Assembly (NCBI GenBank): GCA_964519245.1
Contig: CAZFLK010000026.1
Coordinates: forward strand, 1-49,822
DNA from: JAYPEY01 sp964519245
Lineage (GTDB): Bacteria > Verrucomicrobiota > Verrucomicrobiia > Limisphaerales > JAYPEY01
DNA length: 49,822 bases
Reading direction: 5' to 3'
Shown piece by piece: positions 27,245 to 34,822 of the stretch (its first letter is position 1; every line of letters begins with the position of its first letter). A program made the translations under genes and the position numbers. The notes under the pieces are model-generated. The model was not told the origin of the DNA and searched no databases. It was given only the letters and a program-made list of their open reading frames with translations.

Positions 27245-28027
27245 ATGTCCAACGAATCCAACTTCGCCTCCTCCCCAGCCATCAGTCGGCGGTCGATGCT
27301 CCAAACGTCCGCTGTCGCAGCCGGCGTTGCCGCGGCCATGCAGGCCGTTTCCAACAACATCCTCGCCGCGACATCGAACGTCCGCCTCAAGCGCAACGGC
27401 GTCATCCTTTTCCAGGGCGACTCCATCACCGACGCCCGCCGCAACCGCAAGACCGCACCCAACGCCAACAATCCGTCCGCCCTGGGCGACGGGTATCCCG
27501 TCCTGATCGCCGGCGGCCTGCTTCGAGACCATGCGAAGAGCCAACTCAAGATCTACAACCGTGGCATCAGCGGAAACAAGGTTCCCGATCTTCAGAAACG
27601 CTGGCAGGCCGACTGTCTCGACCTGAAACCCGCCGTGCTCAGCATCCTGATTGGCGTCAACGACATCTGGCACAAGCTCAACGGCCGCTACGACGGAACT
27701 GTGGAGGATTATCGGACCGGATTCGCCGCGCTTCTCAAACAGACCCGCAAGGCCCTGCCCCAAACGACTTTGATCATCTGCGAGCCTTTCGTTCTCAAGT
27801 GTGGCGCGGTGAAAGAAACCTGGTTTCCGGAGTTTGACCAACGTCGCGCCGCCGCCAAGGAAGTCGCGAACGAAGCCGCCACGCTCTGGGTCCCCTTTCA
27901 GACGATGTTCGATGAGGCCGTCGCCGCGGGAACCAAGCCCGAGTACTGGGCGGGCGACGGCGTCCACCCCACCCTCGCTGGACATGCCCTTATGGCGGAG
28001 GCCTGGCGTAAAATCGCGGGCATCTGA
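27245..28027 (+). CDS. Tat-exported SGNH/GDSL hydrolase
   Basis: A 260-residue SGNH hydrolase starting MSNESNFASS; an ATG at 27218 is possible. A twin-arginine signal, SRRSMLQTSAVAAG, directs export. All four blocks are present: nucleophile Ser60 in FQGDSIT, Gly110 in RGISGN, Asn139 in IGVNDIW, and Asp238/His241 in GDGVHPT. The family acts as acetyl-xylan or other carbohydrate esterase or as lipase; in this polysaccharide-oriented setting a carbohydrate deacetylase is a reasonable but unproven guess. It is divergent from the toxin-antitoxin pair and convergent with a ceramidase-family gene. Confidence 0.9.
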   Translation: MSNESNFASSPAISRRSMLQTSAVAAGVAAAMQAVSNNILAATSNVRLKRNGVILFQGDSITDARRNRKTAPNANNPSALGDGYPVLIAGGLLRDHAKSQLKIYNRGISGNKVPDLQKRWQADCLDLKPAVLSILIGVNDIWHKLNGRYDGTVEDYRTGFAALLKQTRKALPQTTLIICEPFVLKCGAVKETWFPEFDQRRAAAKEVANEAATLWVPFQTMFDEAVAAGTKPEYWAGDGVHPTLAGHALMAEAWRKIAGI

Positions 28028-28059
28028 GCGTCCCGCCCTGGCTGAGCCGTATTCCGCGG

Positions 28060-29472
28060 CTACAGTCCCTCGCGCCCAACCTCGTTCGCCATCGCCTTCA
28101 ACGCCTCAGCCACGACCTCTTCAGCCTCCGGCTCGAATTGTCCGATGCCGCCGCGATAGAGCCCGCGCGTCTCATAGCCTCCTTCACGCAGCACGCGTGC
28201 GGAAGGGAGATACCCATAGACATCATTGCAATACGCCGCCACCCAGAGGTTCAACGGCCCAATATCCTTTTCCAGCCGATACACGTAATCCACAACCACT
28301 TCCCCCGACATGGCGACCAGCGTCAGATCGTCGCCAAACTGCCAGACCGCGAAGGGCGCGGCGTAGTGTGTCGCCGCCTTTCCCCCGCTGTGGCGATGCT
28401 CCAGCATCTTGCCCGCCATCCACTTTCGCCATCCCCCGCTCTTCTTCATGAACTCCGGGATCTCCGCCTCGCTGAGAAATGGCTGCAGCGGCAGGTCCAC
28501 CTTCCTGAATGCCGTCCGCAAGCCCCCTTCCACCGGCTGCAGTTTCCCCTCGAGAACGCGGCAAACCTCCGCGCCCAACTCATCGCCATGCGAACGGGAG
28601 GCTTCCATCGTTCCCCGGGGATAGGGATTGGCGTCGCCGGCGCACCCCAACATGAACATCGCCTGCGCCTCGGGATGAACCGTCTCGATGTAACTCTGCG
28701 AAAAGCCCGCGTAGTCGCCGCAGATCTCATAGTGCTTGCCTGTCAGGGTCGTGTTGTGCGCAGCAGCCTGATAGACCACCGCAAGCAGCTTTCCCCCGGC
28801 GTCCTCCACCCGTAGAACCGGCACGCTCCTATCCACCGGCCCGCGCGGATTGAAGCCCAGAATGATCCCTCGAGGCGTGGGTTCACGGCGGTTCATCACA
28901 AAGTTCACCACGCCCACACCCCGCAACAATCGCGCCGGCTCCCCCTTCTGATTGAGGGCCAACAGAGCCAGATCCACCACCCGGTCCTGCAACCAGCCCG
29001 TGTAGTCATTCAGCCGTTTGGCCTCCTCAGCCGGCAGGTCGCCTTCGGTCTGGGTCTTGGTGCGCGTGGCGGGACCCGTGTGCGTGTGCGACGAACTCAG
29101 CAGGATATCCGCTCGCTTCAGCCCGGTCTTTTCCATGATTCGCGCGCAAATGGCGGCCGCAACATCCGCCGGAAACCCGATCAAGTCGCTGGTGATCAAC
29201 ACGGCGCGATGGCCCTGCTCGTCGGTCACGGCCAAGGCCTTGGCATACAGATCGGCCGCCACCCCCTCAAATGGCTTGTCTCTCGACGAGTAACCCGACA
29301 TCCGAACCGGATACGGCGGCGTGATCTTCGTCCGCGCCATGCCAACCTTCCAACCAGGATCGGCTACGGCGGCTTCAAAGGCGGGGAGCGACAGACCCAA
29401 GATGGCAATCAGGGCGACAAAGCTTCGAAGCCCACGGAGCGGGTTTGGGTGACGGGAATCGATTGCTCGCAT
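28060..29472 (-). CDS. Secreted neutral/alkaline ceramidase-family protein (copy A)
   Basis: A 470-residue protein related to the N-terminal catalytic domain of neutral/alkaline non-lysosomal ceramidases. A signal peptide or anchor spans about residues 13-37 and the domain begins WKVGMARTKITPPYPVRMSG. The zinc-site motif SSSHTHTGP is clear near residue 130, followed by conserved QAAAHNTTL and CAGDANPYP. The usual ceramidase C-terminal immunoglobulin-like domain is absent. PVC genomes carry many such proteins, and hydrolysis of ceramide has not been shown for most; an amidase on other substrates is possible. It lies 49 bp after a second member of the family. Confidence 0.88.
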   Translation of the reverse strand: MRAIDSRHPNPLRGLRSFVALIAILGLSLPAFEAAVADPGWKVGMARTKITPPYPVRMSGYSSRDKPFEGVAADLYAKALAVTDEQGHRAVLITSDLIGFPADVAAAICARIMEKTGLKRADILLSSSHTHTGPATRTKTQTEGDLPAEEAKRLNDYTGWLQDRVVDLALLALNQKGEPARLLRGVGVVNFVMNRREPTPRGIILGFNPRGPVDRSVPVLRVEDAGGKLLAVVYQAAAHNTTLTGKHYEICGDYAGFSQSYIETVHPEAQAMFMLGCAGDANPYPRGTMEASRSHGDELGAEVCRVLEGKLQPVEGGLRTAFRKVDLPLQPFLSEAEIPEFMKKSGGWRKWMAGKMLEHRHSGGKAATHYAAPFAVWQFGDDLTLVAMSGEVVVDYVYRLEKDIGPLNLWVAAYCNDVYGYLPSARVLREGGYETRGLYRGGIGQFEPEAEEVVAEALKAMANEVGREGL

Positions 29473-29521
29473 TGCCGCATCATCACCACGCGCATTCGTA
29501 TTTCAATGACAAACTGGGGGG

Positions 29522-30883
29522 CTACTGTTCCGCCAACTCCACCAGCATGTCGACCGCCTCGTCGACGATGCGTTCCCCGGTTCCGGCTTCCGCATAGCTG
29601 TGCAGCCCCGTCCACACCTGGTAGCCGCCCAGCTTGTGCGCGTCGAGATCCGGCAGATAGCCAATCCAGTCGTTGGCCAATTCCGCGATGTAGGTGTAGC
29701 GAAAGGGCGAGCGGTTCTTGATGTCGAGCCCCAGCTTGGTGAACAACTCACCCGGCACACCGACGATCGCCACGTCGCCGATCACCATGGCCTGCAGCCA
29801 GGTCTGCCGCGGCGCCCCCTGCTTGTCGCGCAGCTCATCCCGCTGATCCCGAAACACCTTGATGACCGCGTCGGCCGCCGCACCCTTCGCGCTGCGGCAA
29901 TAGGTCGCCACCGCCCGCTCTTCCGCCTCCTCGTCAAAGACCCGGACCCGAAACGTGAACAACCGCTTGATTGACGCAATCCGCGCCACTTCCCGCGACC
30001 CCGCGACATCCAGCGCCCCGGCCACGGCCGCCTTGATCCGCTTGGTCGCCAGATCCGCGCTCACGCTGAGACGATGGGTCGAACCGGAAGCCCCCTGCAG
30101 GAAACAAAAGACGCCGCCGCGCTCCTGCTCCAATTCCTGCGCCGCCAATCCATAGAATGCCGGGGAGCGGACACGCGATCGGCGAAAGCCGATGGTGTGC
30201 GTCGAGTGGTTGAACAACGCAGCAATCAAGCCGCCCTCGGAATCCAGAAAGGAAAGCGTCGGCAACTCGGGATCAAACGGCCCCGTCGGGCGCACCGCGT
30301 TCTGCCACCCCCCACCCCAGCGAATCTGACCATCCGGCATCATCAAGCGGCTGTTACGCCCGACCGTTTCCTCCCGCCCCAGATGAAATCGAAACTCGCA
30401 GTCCGAGTCTGCGAGGTTGCCAATCGCCTTCTCCACCGCCGCGAAAATGCCTCGTTGAACCTCCTTGCAGAACACCGGATCCCGGTCATAAGCATGGACC
30501 TTGGCCGTGCTGGGCGCATGGTGCGTGTGGGTGCAGTTGATCAGGACGCGACTGCTCGGGATGCCAAGCTTGATCTCGATCTTCATCAAGGCTTGATCCA
30601 TCAGGTCGCGCCGCATCATCAGGACATCGCAAGCCACAATTGCGAACCGGCCAAAGGGCTCCTTCTCCAGAACCACCGCCGTCGCCCGCAGCTCCCCCTC
30701 CTGCCCGGATACTCGCCCGCCAAAAATGCTGCCCCCGATAACCATGTCATCCGACGCCTTCAACGCCTCCGCCGCCGCGCCCACGCGCAGTCCTTCAGCG
30801 GACCGGGCGTCGCCGTTCCAGCCAAGGACCGCCGTCATCGCGACGAGCCAGACCAAGCGTAATGAAATAGGTGCAAAGGTCAT
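29522..30883 (-). CDS. Secreted neutral/alkaline ceramidase-family protein (copy B)
   Basis: A 453-residue homologue of the downstream protein, distant in sequence. The start at 30883 (MTFAPISLRL) begins a signal peptide ending near ARSAE; an ATG at 30922 adds 13 residues. The metal motif appears as NCTHTHHAPST, and ALFNHSTHTIGF and FLQGASGSTHRL correspond to the conserved central motifs. The C-terminal immunoglobulin-like domain is again missing. The two genes are transcribed together away from rpoN. Confidence 0.83.
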   Translation of the reverse strand: MTFAPISLRLVWLVAMTAVLGWNGDARSAEGLRVGAAAEALKASDDMVIGGSIFGGRVSGQEGELRATAVVLEKEPFGRFAIVACDVLMMRRDLMDQALMKIEIKLGIPSSRVLINCTHTHHAPSTAKVHAYDRDPVFCKEVQRGIFAAVEKAIGNLADSDCEFRFHLGREETVGRNSRLMMPDGQIRWGGGWQNAVRPTGPFDPELPTLSFLDSEGGLIAALFNHSTHTIGFRRSRVRSPAFYGLAAQELEQERGGVFCFLQGASGSTHRLSVSADLATKRIKAAVAGALDVAGSREVARIASIKRLFTFRVRVFDEEAEERAVATYCRSAKGAAADAVIKVFRDQRDELRDKQGAPRQTWLQAMVIGDVAIVGVPGELFTKLGLDIKNRSPFRYTYIAELANDWIGYLPDLDAHKLGGYQVWTGLHSYAEAGTGERIVDEAVDMLVELAEQ

Positions 30884-30942
30884 CCGGGCCAAGACCTTAG
30901 AAGCTCGGAAACGCCTAGCCAATCCGATTCAGACTTGCCGCT

Positions 30943-30960
30943 ATAGGATCTTTTTCCTAT
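30943..30960. promoter_or_regulatory. Small inverted repeat between the ceramidase operon and rpoN
   Basis: ATAGGA (30943-30948) and TCCTAT (30955-30960) form a 6-bp inverted repeat around TCTTTT. It lies in the divergent gap and could be a small operator; it may also be chance. Confidence 0.3.
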
Positions 30961-30974
30961 TTTGACGCCAGTTG

Positions 30975-31013
30975 GCACGGTTTGTGTTGCTGAATAAAGC
31001 AGCACGGTTTGTG
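30975..31013 (+). repeat. 12-bp direct repeat upstream of rpoN
   Basis: GCACGGTTTGTG occurs at 30975-30986 and, identical, at 31002-31013, 27 bp apart and 42 bp before the rpoN start codon. Such spaced direct repeats upstream of a regulator gene are typical of operators. The first copy reads TTGGCACGG, which recalls a sigma-54 -24 element, but the GG-to-GC spacing is wrong. Confidence 0.6.
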
Positions 31014-31054
31014 CCGGCAACCAGAAGAACTGAGACCACCACCCAACCACGCGC

Positions 31055-32560
31055 ATGTCGCAACATCAGGGGCTCCATTTATCCCAACGCCTTTCGCAGC
31101 AGCAGATCCTGGCGCCGCAGCTCCAGCAGTCGCTGGCCTTCCTGCAGGCGCCCACGCTGGAACTGCGCGCCCTGGTGACCCAGGAATTGGAGCAAAACCC
31201 TATCCTGGAAGAGGTTCCGGAGATTGAACTCGAGACGGAAAGGAAGCGTGAGGAAGGCGCGGATGACAGCTCCGCCCAACTCGACCCGTCCGAACCTCCA
31301 GAAGATGTCAACTTCGACCCCGCCACCGAGAAGGCCGACAATGAACCGGTCGATGATTTTCAGGCGGAGTTCGAGAAACTGACCAAACTGGACGAGGAAT
31401 GGCGTGATCATTTTGCGCAGACGCGTGTTCCAAACCGCGCATCACAGGAAGACGAGGAGAAAAGACAGTTCATGATGGACTCCATCGTGCAAGAAACATC
31501 GCTGCAGGAGTTCCTGCTCGAACAGTTGCGCACGGCGGATATCCCAAACGAGCATGTTCCCATTGCGGAAATGATCGTCGGCAACATCGATGACTACGGC
31601 TACCTGCAATCAACCGTCGACGAACTGTCCTTTTCCACCAACATTCCCGCCCGACAGATCGAGGAGGCTCTGGCGGCCGTTCAGGATTTCCATCCCCCGG
31701 GCGTCGGCGCCCGCAATCTCCAGGAGTGCCTGAAACTGCAGTTGGAACGCGCTGAGCGGACCAAGTCCCTCGAGTATCGCATCGTCACCGAGCACTTCAC
31801 GGCCCTCGGCAAGAAGCGCTTCCCCGAAATCGCGAGGCACTTGGGCGTGACCGTCGAGGAAGCTCAGCAGGCCGCCGAACGAATCAAACACCTCGATCCC
31901 CGGCCCGGCAGAATCTTCGAGCCCGACAACAATGAATACGTTGTCCCCGAGGTCTTTGTCACCCGGAGCGAAGAAGGCTATGTCGTCAAGACCGGGCAGG
32001 ATTACATTCCCCGACTGCGAATCAGCAATCACTACAAGGACATCATGTCCGACCCCAACGCGGACGAATCCGTGAAGGAATACGTCCGCGACAAGATCAG
32101 GGCGGGCAAGTTCATCATCAAGAGCATCCACCAGCGCCAGGACACGTTGACCCGGATCGCCGAGGAAATCATCGCCCGGCAGAAGGGATTCCTCGAGAAT
32201 GGCGTGACAGATCTCAAGCCGATGACCATGCAGGACATCGCCGAGGTCGTCGGCGTTCACGAGACCACCGTCAGTCGGGCCGTGTCCGGCAAATACATGG
32301 AGTGCCCGCAAGGAGTCTTTGACATGAAGTTCTTCTTCACGTCCGGCGTGGCCACCGAGGACGGCGCCAATCTGTCCAACACCAGCGTCAAGGGCATGAT
32401 CAACGAAATCGTCAAGAACGAGCCCCCGAATGCCCCCTACTCCGACGAAAAACTCGTCGCGCTCCTCAAGGAAAAAGGCGTCAAGGTTGCCCGACGCACC
32501 ATCGCCAAGTACCGCTCGGAGCTCAACATTCTGCCGTCCAATCTGCGCCGGGTCTACTAG
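31055..32560 (+). CDS. rpoN: RNA polymerase sigma-54 factor
   Basis: A 501-residue sigma-54. The Gln-rich activator-interacting region I spans 1-50 (LSQQQILAPQLQQSLAFLQ), followed by an acidic region II (60-115). The core-binding domain follows to about 320. The helix-turn-helix lies near 390-430 (MQDIAEVVGVHETTVSRAVSGK), and the RpoN box ARRTIAKYR, which contacts the -24 element, at 479-487. All domains are complete. It directs transcription from -24/-12 promoters that need an AAA+ activator; no activator is encoded in this window. The usual rpoN neighbours (lptB, hpf, ptsN) are absent. It is followed 25 bp later by a sulfatase gene. Confidence 0.97.
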   Translation: MSQHQGLHLSQRLSQQQILAPQLQQSLAFLQAPTLELRALVTQELEQNPILEEVPEIELETERKREEGADDSSAQLDPSEPPEDVNFDPATEKADNEPVDDFQAEFEKLTKLDEEWRDHFAQTRVPNRASQEDEEKRQFMMDSIVQETSLQEFLLEQLRTADIPNEHVPIAEMIVGNIDDYGYLQSTVDELSFSTNIPARQIEEALAAVQDFHPPGVGARNLQECLKLQLERAERTKSLEYRIVTEHFTALGKKRFPEIARHLGVTVEEAQQAAERIKHLDPRPGRIFEPDNNEYVVPEVFVTRSEEGYVVKTGQDYIPRLRISNHYKDIMSDPNADESVKEYVRDKIRAGKFIIKSIHQRQDTLTRIAEEIIARQKGFLENGVTDLKPMTMQDIAEVVGVHETTVSRAVSGKYMECPQGVFDMKFFFTSGVATEDGANLSNTSVKGMINEIVKNEPPNAPYSDEKLVALLKEKGVKVARRTIAKYRSELNILPSNLRRVY

Positions 32561-32585
32561 CCCGATCGAGCGCCACCCCATCGAG

Positions 32586-34124
32586 ATGAAGCGCCTCGCC
32601 CGACTCCTTTCGTTGATCGCCTTGTGCCTCGCCGCCTCTTCCCAACTCGCACGCAGCGCGCCCCCGCCAAACATCATCCTGATTTTTGCCGATGACCTCG
32701 GCTACGGCGACGTTGGCGTCTTCAACAAAGACTGCCCGTTCGAGACCCCGCGACTCGACAGAATGGCCGCCGAGGGCGCCAGGCTCACCAGTTTCTACGT
32801 TCCCACCCCCTACTGTGCGCCGTCGCGCGGCACGATTTTGACCGGGCGGTATCCATTCCGGCACTCGGTCGTGCGCAACACCGCGCCGGATGTCGGCCAG
32901 AACAACTTTGGACTCCCGCGTTCCGAGATTACGATCGCCGAATTGCTCAAGCAGAAGGGATACGCCACCGCCGCCTATGGCAAGTGGCACCTCGGCCACC
33001 GCCCCCAATGGATGCCGCGCACCCAGGGATTCGACGACTACTACGGCATTCTCTACTCCAACGACATGTATCCCGTTCAACTGATCCACAACGAGATCGT
33101 CGCCGAGTACCCCGTCCCTCAATCCAAACTCACCCGGACCTACACCGACCTGACGCTGCGCTTCATTGAGCAAAACCAGGAGCGCCCCTTCTTCATCTAC
33201 CTGCCGCACGCCATGCCCCACAAACCTTTGGCGGCCTCCGACAACTTCTACACCCCCGAGTCCCGCCACAATCTCTACGCCGACACCATCGCAGAACTGG
33301 ATCACTGTGTCGGCGAGATTCTCGACCGCCTTAGGAAACTGAACCTCGACCGGAGAACCCTGGTCATTTTCACCTCGGACAACGGCCCGTGGTACGGCGG
33401 CTCCACCGGCGGTCTGCGTGGCATGAAGGCGCGCACCTGGGAAGGCGGACTGCGCGTCCCGATGATCGCCCGAATGCCGGGAACCATTCCCGCCGGCGTG
33501 GTCAATCACCACCCCGCCGCCACCATCGACGTGCTCCCCACGATTGCCAAACTCTCCGGGATTCCCCTTCCCGCCAAGCGCAAGATCGATGGCAAGGATC
33601 TCATGCCTCTCTTGACGGACGCCCGCGCTCCCAGTCAACACGAGGCCATTTTCGGCATGCATGGCCTGAACCTCGCCTGTATCCGCTCCGGCAAATGGAA
33701 ACTGCACGTCCGCAACCCTGGAAGTTCCACGGCTTTGAACCTGGCCGGCGACGCCGCAAAGAACTGGATCGACCCCCGCGGTCCCGACGGCGTCACCATC
33801 ATCGCCCCCTTCGAACAGGCCAAGGCTTCCGACATTCCGGGACTGACCACCGGCGACGCGCCCAAACCCATGATGCTTTTCGACCTCGAGTCGGACCCGG
33901 GCGAACAAACCGACCTCGCCAACCGACACCCGGAGATTGTCAAGCGTCTGAAGAGCTTGTTCGACAAGACTGCCGCGGAGGTCCCGAGCTACCCCGCGCC
34001 CAAGAGCGACTACCTTTTCGCCCCGCCGAAGAAAGGCCAACCCCGCACCCTGATGCGACTCATCGGTGGCGAATTGCGCTACGACCGGATTCCGGAATCA
34101 CAAAAACATCTGATTGCCGAGTAG
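32586..34124 (+). CDS. Secreted sulfatase (formylglycine type)
   Basis: A 513-residue arylsulfatase-family enzyme. The signal peptide spans residues 1-24 (cleavage after ARS). Metal ligands Asp36-Asp37 lie in IFADDLGYGD. The formylglycine signature is Cys77-Ala-Pro-Ser-Arg81 in YCAPSRGTILTGRYP; Cys77 would be converted by a formylglycine-generating enzyme not encoded here. KWHLGH and FTSDNGP motifs follow. The start at 32586 was chosen over upstream codons overlapping rpoN because it opens the signal peptide. Substrate unknown; sulfated polysaccharides are usual for such PVC enzymes. Possibly read through from rpoN. Confidence 0.94.
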   Translation: MKRLARLLSLIALCLAASSQLARSAPPPNIILIFADDLGYGDVGVFNKDCPFETPRLDRMAAEGARLTSFYVPTPYCAPSRGTILTGRYPFRHSVVRNTAPDVGQNNFGLPRSEITIAELLKQKGYATAAYGKWHLGHRPQWMPRTQGFDDYYGILYSNDMYPVQLIHNEIVAEYPVPQSKLTRTYTDLTLRFIEQNQERPFFIYLPHAMPHKPLAASDNFYTPESRHNLYADTIAELDHCVGEILDRLRKLNLDRRTLVIFTSDNGPWYGGSTGGLRGMKARTWEGGLRVPMIARMPGTIPAGVVNHHPAATIDVLPTIAKLSGIPLPAKRKIDGKDLMPLLTDARAPSQHEAIFGMHGLNLACIRSGKWKLHVRNPGSSTALNLAGDAAKNWIDPRGPDGVTIIAPFEQAKASDIPGLTTGDAPKPMMLFDLESDPGEQTDLANRHPEIVKRLKSLFDKTAAEVPSYPAPKSDYLFAPPKKGQPRTLMRLIGGELRYDRIPESQKHLIAE

Positions 34125-34133
34125 GCGCCCGCT

Positions 34134-34652
34134 TCAACCACCCTCTGCCAGCAATTGGCCCACGTACTGCCGCATCCTGTCCTCGTGCTGCTCATGGATG
34201 CGCCGCATGCGCTCCGCCTGATCAGGCATCGATTCAAACACCGGGCTGTCTGAAATCTGCAATGCCTTCGGGTGGTAAGCCCCGTGCGCGCGAACCCGTT
34301 GAAAGGCGGCCAACCTCGTTCCATCCTCATCGAAGCAACGCAACTCGCCGCCTTTGCATTCCAGGATTTGCTCCTCCTCAATGTCGTCGTTCTCGCCCAG
34401 CAACCGCAGGTGAACCACTCCGGGCGCCGAGCGGACCACCTCGTAGCCGAATTGTTCCGGCTCACTCCGCTCGTCCAGCCGTTCAAAGGAATCTCGCGTC
34501 AACTTGAAGGCCAACGCGCCTTGGTCGTCCTCATAGATCCAACCGCCCAGGAAGGGCTCCAAATGGCTCCCATCCTTGCTATGCCCTGCAAACAACGGAC
34601 CAAAAATGCTCTCGTCCCAATTGGTTCCTGACTCTGAATTCTCGTCGGCCAT
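34134..34652 (-). CDS. Uncharacterised small acidic protein
   Basis: A 172-residue, Glu/Asp-rich soluble protein with no signal peptide or membrane segment. I do not recognise the family. The N-terminal part looks like a beta-rich domain (FLGGWIYEDDQGALAFKL, VVHLRLLGEN), and the C-terminal 35 residues form a probable amphipathic helix (QAERMRRIHEQHEDRMRQYV). A -10-like TATAAC (34666-34661) ends 8 bp before the ATG, supporting this start. It is convergent with the sulfatase (9 bp) and divergent from the octaheme cytochrome. Confidence 0.7.
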   Translation of the reverse strand: MADENSESGTNWDESIFGPLFAGHSKDGSHLEPFLGGWIYEDDQGALAFKLTRDSFERLDERSEPEQFGYEVVRSAPGVVHLRLLGENDDIEEEQILECKGGELRCFDEDGTRLAAFQRVRAHGAYHPKALQISDSPVFESMPDQAERMRRIHEQHEDRMRQYVGQLLAEGG

Positions 34653-34788
34653 GAACGCAGGTTATAACACAGCGGTTGCTGAGAGAAGGAGAACGACAGG
34701 GAAACATACGACGTCACCCAGATTCAGTTTCCAGGGAATTCGATCATCCCATGTCTCGCCGCCCCAGGACATCCGTCGGACTACCGAA

Positions 34789-34816
34789 TTGCACGCCGCT
34801 CGCGTTGACGTAACAT
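34789..34816 (+). promoter_or_regulatory. Possible promoter of the octaheme cytochrome operon
   Basis: TTGCAC (34789-34794) and TAACAT (34811-34816) are spaced by 16 bp, and the -10 ends 6 bp before the ATG at 34823. Transcription would then begin at or next to the start codon. Confidence 0.4.
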
Positions 34817-34822
34817 ATCGCC

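Noticed and set aside
30972..30992. Possible sigma-54 -24/-12 promoter upstream of rpoN (TTGGCACGG...TTGCT)
   Set aside because: The distance from GG to GC is about three bases too long for a sigma-54 promoter, where spacing is strict; reported as a direct repeat instead.
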